A stretch of 12,471 nt of DNA, from positions 1-12,471 of the forward strand of contig JALWRJ010000467.1 of NCBI GenBank assembly GCA_026994125.1, given 5' to 3'. Below, piece by piece: positions 7,467 to 12,471 of this stretch; position 1 is the first letter of the stretch, and every line of letters starts with the position of its first letter. The notes beneath the pieces were generated by a model. That model was not told the DNA's origin. It saw only the letters and a list, made by a program, of their open reading frames with translations, and did not search any database. Position numbers and translations under genes: made by a program. The DNA comes from Cyclobacteriaceae bacterium (GTDB taxonomy: Bacteria; Bacteroidota; Bacteroidia; Cytophagales; Cyclobacteriaceae).

Positions 7467-8321
7467 TTATACATCTACCTTAAAAACGTGCTTTATTAGT
7501 ACTCCTATGCCAAACGATATAACGGCCACCGTTAGTGAAATGATGGCCATTTCTAAAAATCGTTTTTTGAATGAGATGGCTTTGGCAACGGAAATGTAGT
7601 AGGTGTATAAGGCTATAATTACAATGGTTACGCCCAGCATAATGCCCAGGGCCCAATAAGAGTTTTGTAATAAAAAATAGGGCAACACCAAAAATACCAC
7701 CGTTAAAATATAGGCCGATCCAGTATAGATGGCCGAGGTTATCGGGTTGGTGTCGTCATGGTCTTCTTCGCGAGAGGCCAAATAGCCCGAAGCGGCCATG
7801 GAAAGTGAGGCAGCAACCCCCATTACTAACCCGGTGGTTCCAATAATTAAATTGTTGGCAAAGGCAAAGGTAAGGCCGGCCAGGGTTCCGGTAAATTCTA
7901 CCAGGGCATCGTTTAAGCCTAGCACAACAGCACCTGCATAATTTAACCGTTCATCATTTAATATGCTAATTAGTTTTTGCTCGTGCTCTTCTTCATCTTG
8001 TTGAATACGCAAGGCTTCGGGGTAGGTTTGGCTAACCTCAGCATAAAATTTGGTAGCATCTACTTCGCCTTTTTCCATGAGGCGCAAAGCAAACGAAAGC
8101 CCAAAAATGTTTGCCAATTGCTTAAATTTAGCAATTCTCCGCTGGTTTGGCTTAGCTGATTTACCGGTAATTTTTTCCCAAAAATGGTAGTGCTCCAGTT
8201 CTTGCTGTGCTATTTCGTTAAGTATTTTGGTGTTTTTGGCATCGTTCGAAAGCCGGGCTAGTTCCTGGTATATGGCGTGCTCGGTAATTTCGTGCTGTTG
8301 TTGTTTATATATATGGTGCAT
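7467..8321 (-). CDS. Ferritin-like/VIT1 fusion, putative Fe/Mn exporter (MbfA-like)
   Basis: A 284-residue protein. Residues 1-120 form a ferritin-like (erythrin) helical bundle with carboxylate/His motifs suited to a di-iron site: Glu20, Glu41-x2-His44 (ELEH) and Glu110-x2-His113 (EEEH). Residues 125-284 form a VIT1/CCC1 transporter with about five helices, including GLNDALVEFTGTLAGL (135-150) and SLSMAASGYLASREE (172-186), near-signature sequences of this family. Related fusions (MbfA in alphaproteobacteria) export iron and protect against iron and peroxide stress. It starts at an ATG 34 bases after the histidine kinase stop codon with no obvious promoter between, suggesting co-transcription. 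The transported metal (Fe2+ or Mn2+) cannot be told from sequence. Confidence 0.88.
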   Translation of the reverse strand: MHHIYKQQQHEITEHAIYQELARLSNDAKNTKILNEIAQQELEHYHFWEKITGKSAKPNQRRIAKFKQLANIFGLSFALRLMEKGEVDATKFYAEVSQTYPEALRIQQDEEEHEQKLISILNDERLNYAGAVVLGLNDALVEFTGTLAGLTFAFANNLIIGTTGLVMGVAASLSMAASGYLASREEDHDDTNPITSAIYTGSAYILTVVFLVLPYFLLQNSYWALGIMLGVTIVIIALYTYYISVAKAISFKKRFLEMAIISLTVAVISFGIGVLIKHVFKVDV

Positions 8322-8355
8322 GCCTGCTAAATTAAAACAATTTTGGGTTTATTGT

Positions 8356-10170
8356 TTAAGCTTTTACCTGCTCGCAGGTATAAGGCAATTTTACTTCAAA
8401 CAAAGAGCCTGTGCCTTCTTCTGATTCAAAATAAAGGCTTCCATTTATTCGCTCAACGGCAGTTTTTAAAATATATAGCCCTAATCCCGAACCTTGGACG
8501 GTATCGTTAGCCCTAAAAAACATATCAAATATGTTTTCTTTAAAATTGTCTGCTATACCAATACCATTATCTTCTACTTTTATGCATAAATGGGGGGTGT
8601 TTGTTTGCTTAACAATACTAATTTTTACAAATGGTTTTTTGTTTGGGTCAGCATATTTAATCGCATTTTCTATTAAATTTTGCAAAATACTATTAATAGA
8701 GCTTTGATCTGACCTGAAATCGAGCCCTTTTTCGATATGTATGTCGAAATTGATTTTAGGATAGTTGCTTAAGTAGTTAAACGAACGGATACATTCCGAA
8801 ATATTTTTTTGAAAATTGATAGGTGTATGTTGTGTGTGCGATTCTTTAAGCCTTGTGAGGTCGATAAAATCTAAAATGATGCTTTCCAATCGTTTTATTT
8901 GTTCGTGGTACATGTTTAGGTATTGAAGCGCATTTTTATCTTTAATATCTAAACTTGCCACATGGTGCAGTCCTAGTAACGATGAGATGGGGCCTCGCAA
9001 ATCGTGCGATACTTTGTAAACAAAATTGTCTAACTCTTTGTTCTTTTTTTCAATTTCTTCGGTTTTTTCTTTTTGCCATCTGGCTTCCTTTTCAAGGCTT
9101 TCAATTTTAGAGAGCGATTGTACACTTTTTAACACATGAGCCACATCTCTTTTTTGTACAAGTTCTTTATACTTAACATGCAACTCTAGGTAGGTGAGTG
9201 CTTTTTCTGTTTCGTTTTTGCTTTTTGCTATTTCATAAAGCGAGTTGTAGGCTTTGTAGATTACTAAATTGTGACGTGTTTTGTTGGCCAGCCTGGTGCA
9301 ATCTAACAGGTGTTGCTCGGCTAGTTTGGTGTTGCCAGTTTTAAGGTACATATTGCCCAATTTATTGAGCGTCATTATTTCGCCTACATGTTCGTTTAGT
9401 TGTTGGTGGATGTTCAGGCTTTTTGAATGATGGGCTTCAGCCTCATTTATTTTTGCTGCATAATCAAGCACTTTTGCTTTGCCAAAATAGGCAAAAGCCA
9501 AGCCCCTTAAATCATTGGTTTGTTGCTTTAGTTTAATACTTTGCTCAATGAGTTCGGTAGCTTTTTCAACATTTTTTTCTTTTAAAAATAGGCCTGATAA
9601 GGGGTTGAGTGCATTAGATATGCCATCCAAATCATCTATTAATTTACATATTTCAATACTTTTTAGGTATGTTTTTTTTGCTTGTTCATAGTCTTTAAAA
9701 AATTCATAAATAGCCCCTATGCTTTTTAGCGTTCTACCTTGATGTAGGGTATCGCCTAATTCTTTGTAGAGGTAATACGCTTTTAGCAAATACTTTAACC
9801 CCTGGTGGTAATCATCAGTTTTGTAGTGTATGCTACCAATGGTATTATAATTAAAAGCCAGTCCTTTTTTATCTTTTACAGCTTCAAAATAAGCGTTAGA
9901 AGCCTTTAAAAATGGAGCCGCCTCCTGGTGCCTGGTTACAATCATATAAAAAAAGGCGATGTAGGCATTTGCGTATGCTTCGCCATTTTTGTAATTTATT
10001 TTTTTTGCTTCCTCTAATGCCTTTTTTGCTTCCTCTATCGAACACGATATATCGCTCACTCTTTTTTTTAAAGCGGTAGCTAAAAGTACATCTATTTTAG
10101 TGTGTGCCGTTGTGTTGGTTAATTTTTTCAATAGCAAAGGTTCTATATTTACGGGGTAAATATAGAACAA
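8356..10170 (-). CDS. Soluble TPR-containing sensor histidine kinase
   Basis: A 604-residue kinase without a transmembrane segment. Residues 25-340 are tandem TPR helices (for example GLAFNYNTIGSIHYKTDDYHQG), a coiled coil spans about 350-383 (EKEARWQKEKTEEIEKKNKEL), and the HisKA phosphoacceptor is His389 in YKVSHDLRGPISS. The HATPase domain has an N box (QNLIENAIKYA, Asn502), G1 (VEDNGIGI, 532-539) and G2 (GSGLGLYI, 560-567). It should autophosphorylate in the cytoplasm, with TPRs as the sensing module. No receiver or DNA-binding domain, and no response regulator gene nearby, so it is an orphan. The start is uncertain: the TTG at 10170 overlaps a 13-bp inverted repeat, and TTG codons at 10137 and 10131 (residues 12 and 14) are alternatives. 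No ATG occurs before residue 76. Confidence 0.93.
   Translation of the reverse strand: MFYIYPVNIEPLLLKKLTNTTAHTKIDVLLATALKKRVSDISCSIEEAKKALEEAKKINYKNGEAYANAYIAFFYMIVTRHQEAAPFLKASNAYFEAVKDKKGLAFNYNTIGSIHYKTDDYHQGLKYLLKAYYLYKELGDTLHQGRTLKSIGAIYEFFKDYEQAKKTYLKSIEICKLIDDLDGISNALNPLSGLFLKEKNVEKATELIEQSIKLKQQTNDLRGLAFAYFGKAKVLDYAAKINEAEAHHSKSLNIHQQLNEHVGEIMTLNKLGNMYLKTGNTKLAEQHLLDCTRLANKTRHNLVIYKAYNSLYEIAKSKNETEKALTYLELHVKYKELVQKRDVAHVLKSVQSLSKIESLEKEARWQKEKTEEIEKKNKELDNFVYKVSHDLRGPISSLLGLHHVASLDIKDKNALQYLNMYHEQIKRLESIILDFIDLTRLKESHTQHTPINFQKNISECIRSFNYLSNYPKINFDIHIEKGLDFRSDQSSINSILQNLIENAIKYADPNKKPFVKISIVKQTNTPHLCIKVEDNGIGIADNFKENIFDMFFRANDTVQGSGLGLYILKTAVERINGSLYFESEEGTGSLFEVKLPYTCEQVKA
10140..10168. 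repeat. Perfect 13-bp inverted repeat at the start of the histidine kinase gene
   Basis: GTTCTATATTTAC (10140-10152) and GTAAATATAGAAC (10156-10168) are exact reverse complements around a GGG spacer. It lies over the first codons of the kinase frame as drawn, without a T run on either side, so it is not a typical terminator. It could be an operator bound by a dimeric regulator, or an mRNA hairpin. It favours a downstream start for the kinase. Confidence 0.7.
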
Positions 10171-10226
10171 CGAAACTTATTCTGGCGTTTAAATTCGGAT
10201 TTAACCAAAAATTAACATGCTACCCG

Positions 10227-10331
10227 TTATTTCTGTATTTCAACGCCTTTCCAAAAGGCAATATAGCCCTTAATGCCTTTAGCCAAATCAGAAACTTCGG
10301 GATAGTACCAGGCAGCATCTGGATTTGTGGC
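10227..10331 (-). pseudogene. 3' remnant of a DUF427 domain gene
   Basis: Between the methyltransferase and kinase genes, the minus strand encodes 34 residues ending in TAA at 10227: ATNPDAAWYYPEVSDLAKGI and on to FWKGVEIQK. This is the C-terminal half of a DUF427 domain, whose members end with a near-identical AAWYYPxP..A..IkgyvAFyk block. The frame closes immediately upstream at a TGA (10332-10334), and no upstream part of the domain is found before the methyltransferase gene. Codon use and base composition resemble the surrounding genome, not the AT-rich module. Most likely the front of the gene was lost when the module at 10.33-11.6 kb arrived. The function of DUF427 is poorly defined. 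Confidence 0.7.
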
Positions 10332-10359
10332 TCAAGTACCAATGGTTTAATTCTGAGGA

Positions 10360-11106
10360 TTACTTTATACACTTAAATAAAACACCTGCTGGACTGGTTT
10401 TATTGAAGTTTAACCAATCTTGTAGCCATGAATAGTCAATTTTATTTTTTTTATACGAAGCCAATAATTTTTGGTAGTAATTTTCATAGCCTTTTGATAG
10501 GTTTTTTATTTCGATTTTCTTAAATCCTGCTTTCTTTAAGCCAAGTAAATATGCATCCGAATTTAAATTAATATGTGATTTATAGCCTGCTTTAATATTT
10601 ATTTTGTCAAATTCCTTTTTTTGTTTTTCCTCGCATCCTATGTAAGGAACCCAATGATTAAAGATGAAAATTCCATCTTTTTTTAGGCCTAAAAAAAAAT
10701 TATCAAACAAGACCTGTCTTTTATAAGATCCAAGCGCATCAGGATCTTGTCCAAATATTAAATCGTATTTATTCCTCTCAATTTTGTAGTTATATAAATC
10801 AATTGATTTATACTCAATAGTTGATGGGTAGTTGTTTTTTGCAAAAGATATGGAGCTTTTATTCTTGTCAATCCCAGTCCCTTTTATGCCAAATTTTTCA
10901 TAGAGCCAATTTAAAGTTGCTCCTTCACCGCAACAGATATCTAAAACATATGAATTTTTGTTTAGCCTTAGTTTACCTAATGTGTTTTTAGTGAATTTCC
11001 ATCCTCCCATGTGAATTTGGTCTTTGTCTTCATCCAACCAACCACACTTCAATAGATTAAAATAGTCATCATTGTATTCTTGATTTACTGTATTTTTTCT
11101 GCCCAT
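10360..11106 (-). CDS. Class I SAM-dependent methyltransferase (acquired-looking, AT-rich)
   Basis: A 248-residue soluble protein with a Rossmann methyltransferase fold. Motif I is VLDICCGEGATL (54-65), the acidic end of strand 2 is GTGID (Asp80), and YDLIFGQDPDAL (114-125) is motif IV. LKKDGIFIFNHW (141-152) is the strand after the LkpGG turn. The lead-in IHMGGWKFTKNTL (31-43) recalls the small-molecule N-methyltransferases with an HxGG segment (sarcosine/dimethylglycine or phosphoethanolamine type). The substrate is unknown. Its ATG is 22 bases inside the preceding membrane-protein gene, so the two are co-translated. Base composition is strikingly low: the 60 bases from 10561 hold 11 G/C, against 26 in the 60 bases from 11821 in the PAQR gene. 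Confidence 0.85.
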   Translation of the reverse strand: MGRKNTVNQEYNDDYFNLLKCGWLDEDKDQIHMGGWKFTKNTLGKLRLNKNSYVLDICCGEGATLNWLYEKFGIKGTGIDKNKSSISFAKNNYPSTIEYKSIDLYNYKIERNKYDLIFGQDPDALGSYKRQVLFDNFFLGLKKDGIFIFNHWVPYIGCEEKQKKEFDKINIKAGYKSHINLNSDAYLLGLKKAGFKKIEIKNLSKGYENYYQKLLASYKKNKIDYSWLQDWLNFNKTSPAGVLFKCIK

Positions 11107-11567
11107 CCAATATTTAATATGTTAGCAATATAAATTAAACTTTTCCAATAAGTAATTCCTTCTTCATTAATATCTTGTGTTATAATAGGATGTCCTGCAT
11201 TAATAATACGGATTAGTGTAACTCCAATACTGTCTGTTATTATTTCTAAGTCGTTTAACTTGTTTTTTTTGTATAGTGTTCCTAACCAGTCTATCCAGTT
11301 TAGCATTTGTCTAATTTCCTTCTCATGTTCAAAAATTAATTCCTTGTTTATTATATTGCCTTTCTTATCGACAACTTTATCTAAAACATCACTCCAGCCA
11401 CCTTCCCATCTTTTTCGAAAACTATCGGTTAGTGATAAAAAAAGTTGAATGTTCTGAGACTCCTTCCATTTTTTTACATTAAAATATACTCCATAAAATC
11501 CTAGAAGTAAACCGATTGTTTGAGCCAAATTTGCACCGACTGCTATTATTTCTAAATTCTGATTCAT
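11085..11567 (-). CDS. Small membrane-anchored protein of unknown function
   Basis: A 160-residue protein not confidently assigned. Residues 6-30 form one hydrophobic helix (IIAVGANLAQTIGLLLGFYGVYF), followed by a basic stretch (KKWKES) and a mainly helical soluble part with many Trp residues (RKRWEGGW, WIDWLGTLYKK). One N-terminal helix, then a cytoplasmic tail holding FLSLTDSFRKRW, resembles the general build of small DUF4760-like membrane proteins, but this is weak. It precedes, and overlaps by 22 bases, the methyltransferase gene, and shares its AT-rich composition, so the two are likely one functional unit that moved together. It has its own promoter with a palindrome over the -7 box. 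Confidence 0.75.
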   Translation of the reverse strand: MNQNLEIIAVGANLAQTIGLLLGFYGVYFNVKKWKESQNIQLFLSLTDSFRKRWEGGWSDVLDKVVDKKGNIINKELIFEHEKEIRQMLNWIDWLGTLYKKNKLNDLEIITDSIGVTLIRIINAGHPIITQDINEEGITYWKSLIYIANILNIGWAEKIQ

Positions 11568-11591
11568 GTAATTCTAAATTTCTGTATTAAA

Positions 11592-11620
11592 TTGATTTTC
11601 TTTAAAATTTAGAAAATCAA
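11592..11620. repeat. 10-bp inverted repeat overlapping the promoter of the AT-rich module
   Basis: TTGATTTTCT (11592-11601) and AGAAAATCAA (11611-11620) are exact reverse complements around nine bases. The upstream arm runs into the -7 box at 11618-11625 and the predicted start near 11614, the position of a repressor operator. The lack of a T run makes a terminator unlikely. Confidence 0.65.
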
Positions 11621-11648
11621 ACCTACACACTCAAAAACTTAATTTCAA
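11618..11648 (-). promoter_or_regulatory. Bacteroidota promoter of the membrane protein/methyltransferase pair
   Basis: On the minus strand TTTG (TTG at 11648-11646) is followed after 20 bases by TAGGTTTG (11625-11618). This matches both the -33 TTG and -7 TAnnTTTG elements at a normal spacing. It predicts a start near 11614 and a 47-base leader. Confidence 0.65.
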
Positions 11649-11665
11649 AAAAATCAGTGCAAACT

Positions 11666-12310
11666 TTAAAATATATAAGTTACTAACAAATAATAATGGA
11701 ACATACTGCCTGCCATCACAAATAAATGCCAAATAAAATGCCCGTATATTATGCGACTATCGAGGGCATAAAACAGAATGCCTACCGTATAAGCCAACCC
11801 GCTAAAACCAAGTAGCCACAAGGCTTGTAGCGGCATAGCGGCTTTAAGTACATCAAACTTAATGATAATCGACCAACCCATTAAGGCGTAAATAGCGGTT
11901 GATAACCCTTTAAACCGGCCTGCATAAAAAAGTTTTAATCCAATACCAATACCTGCCATAGTCCACTGGCCTATAAAAAATGGCCACCCAATGTTGGAGG
12001 GAAATGCCATGAGCAATACAGGGGTGTACGAGCCGGCAATCAATAAAAATATTCCACTGTGATCCAGGACTTTAAAGAATCGTTTGGTTTTTGGATTAGT
12101 TGAAATATGATATAGTGCAGACACACTGTATAAAAATATGAGGCTACCGCCAAAGATCCAGGCACTATTCAGGGCATAGGGTTTGGGATGTGCCAGGCTT
12201 AATTGTACCAGGTAAACGAGTCCGGCCATAAATAAGAGGGCTGTTAGTCCGTGCGAATAGGCATTTAATTGCTCTTCGAAATGGGTTTGTGGCCTTTTGT
12301 GCTTGTGCAT
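11666..12310 (-). CDS. PAQR family membrane protein (hemolysin III / TrhA type)
   Basis: A 214-residue protein with seven predicted helices. The PAQR metal-site motifs are all present: SALYH (Ser64, His68), an Asp in KVLDHSG (Asp83), and HFIWH near the C-terminus (His191, His195). An EEQLNAYSHG segment leads into helix 1. The length fits the bacterial 'hemolysin III' branch (about 210-220 residues), which in E. coli affects membrane energetics and lipid homeostasis. The name hemolysin is historical, and lysis is not implied. The family includes probable zinc-dependent hydrolases. A -7 box with a palindrome (12323-12341) lies 20-odd bases upstream, so the gene is probably transcribed alone. 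The G+C is typical of the surrounding genome. Confidence 0.95.
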   Translation of the reverse strand: MHKHKRPQTHFEEQLNAYSHGLTALLFMAGLVYLVQLSLAHPKPYALNSAWIFGGSLIFLYSVSALYHISTNPKTKRFFKVLDHSGIFLLIAGSYTPVLLMAFPSNIGWPFFIGQWTMAGIGIGLKLFYAGRFKGLSTAIYALMGWSIIIKFDVLKAAMPLQALWLLGFSGLAYTVGILFYALDSRIIYGHFIWHLFVMAGSMFHYYLLVTYIF

Positions 12311-12322
12311 GAATCAGAAGGG

Positions 12323-12341
12323 GTTAATTTGCAAAATTAAC
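12323..12341 (-). promoter_or_regulatory. -7 element inside an 8-bp inverted repeat, promoter of the PAQR gene
   Basis: On the minus strand TAATTTTG (12339-12332) matches TAnnTTTG and would start transcription near 12328, 18 bases before the ATG. It lies inside GTTAATTT-GCA-AAATTAAC (12323-12341), a perfect inverted repeat spanning about -13 to +6. A TTG lies upstream, but with a 15-base spacer that is short for the consensus. Confidence 0.5.
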
Positions 12342-12369
12342 TTATTTTTTTTGCCAACTATATACCAAC

Positions 12370-12405
12370 AAAAAAGCCCCATATTTAGCAAAACAGGGGC
12401 TTTTT
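12370..12405 (-). terminator. Intrinsic terminator of the tRNA gene (near-symmetric)
   Basis: AAAAAGCCCC (12371-12380) pairs with GGGGCTTTTT (12396-12405) around 15 bases. In the minus direction the stem is followed by a six-T tract about 15 bases beyond the tRNA 3' end, so it ends tRNA transcription. It is almost symmetric and could work in both directions. Confidence 0.8.
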
Positions 12406-12418
12406 GTATAAATTAAAG

Positions 12419-12471
12419 TGATCGCGAAAGGATTCGAACCTTTGACCGTCTGCTTAGAAGGCAGATGCTCT
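12419..12471 (-). tRNA. tRNA-Arg (TCT anticodon), 3' part; 5' end beyond the window
   Basis: Reading the minus strand from the edge gives the end of the D arm (AGAGCA). An anticodon stem TCTGC/GCAGA with loop CTTCTAA follows, whose anticodon TCT reads AGA (Arg). The T arm is AAAGG-TTCGAAT-CCTTT, then the acceptor 3' strand CGCGATC and discriminator A. CCA is not encoded. The missing 5' acceptor strand should read GATCGCG. The terminator at 12370-12405 follows directly. Confidence 0.95.

Noticed and set aside
10104..10376. Open frame of 90 codons on the plus strand across the kinase start and DUF427 remnant
   Set aside because: It crosses a palindrome, a gene remnant and the methyltransferase 3' end without any family resemblance; the opposite strand explains the sequence better.
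10332..11660. Insertion sequence carrying the module
   Set aside because: No transposase, no matching terminal inverted repeats at the two edges and no target duplication were seen.
12419..12471. tRNA-Arg as attachment site for the AT-rich module
   Set aside because: The PAQR gene, with normal composition, separates them, no integrase gene is visible and no repeat of the tRNA 3' end was found near 10.33 or 11.6 kb.

Overview
The window looks like chromosomal DNA from a member of the Bacteroidota. Several genes are preceded by the Bacteroidota-type -7 element TAnnTTTG, most starts lack a Shine-Dalgarno sequence, and the gene content fits the phylum: a TPR histidine kinase, a 63-residue cold-shock protein, a ferritin-like/VIT fusion, and a topoisomerase I ending in several C-terminal repeats with a Lys-rich tail. 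G+C is moderate over most of the window and drops sharply in 10.36-11.6 kb. The genus cannot be fixed from this sequence alone.

Layout. At 1-150 (minus) is the N-terminus of a diacylglycerol-kinase-family lipid kinase, running off the left edge, downstream of topA (207-2531, minus). Divergent from topA is a coupled pair on the plus strand: a SixA-like histidine phosphatase (2651-3151) and an alanine/glycine:Na+ symporter (3151-5265). The symporter carries an N-terminal exported domain that resembles alpha-acetolactate decarboxylase, which is the most unusual gene in the window. A cold-shock protein with its own promoter and terminator follows on the minus strand (5392-5583).

Next comes a metal-related block, all minus strand. 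It runs, in transcription order, from a soluble TPR histidine kinase (8356-10170), through a ferritin-like/VIT iron exporter (7467-8321), to an MbnP-like lipoprotein (6637-7383) overlapping a di-heme MbnH/MauG-type peroxidase (5669-6640). The mbnP-like gene has a recognisable -7 box and a CRP/FNR-like palindrome centred near -41.

Between the kinase and a PAQR/hemolysin III gene (11666-12310) lies an AT-rich two-gene module: a small membrane protein (11085-11567) and a SAM-dependent methyltransferase (10360-11106), overlapping by 22 bases. It ends next to a 3' remnant of a DUF427 gene (10227-10331), so it looks like an acquired segment that replaced the front of that gene. A partial tRNA-Arg(TCT) with a terminator closes the window.

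Best candidates for something new: the decarboxylase-like domain fused to an amino-acid symporter; the AT-rich membrane protein/methyltransferase module with a palindrome over its promoter; and the mbnP/mbnH-like pair under a probable CRP/FNR-type regulator.
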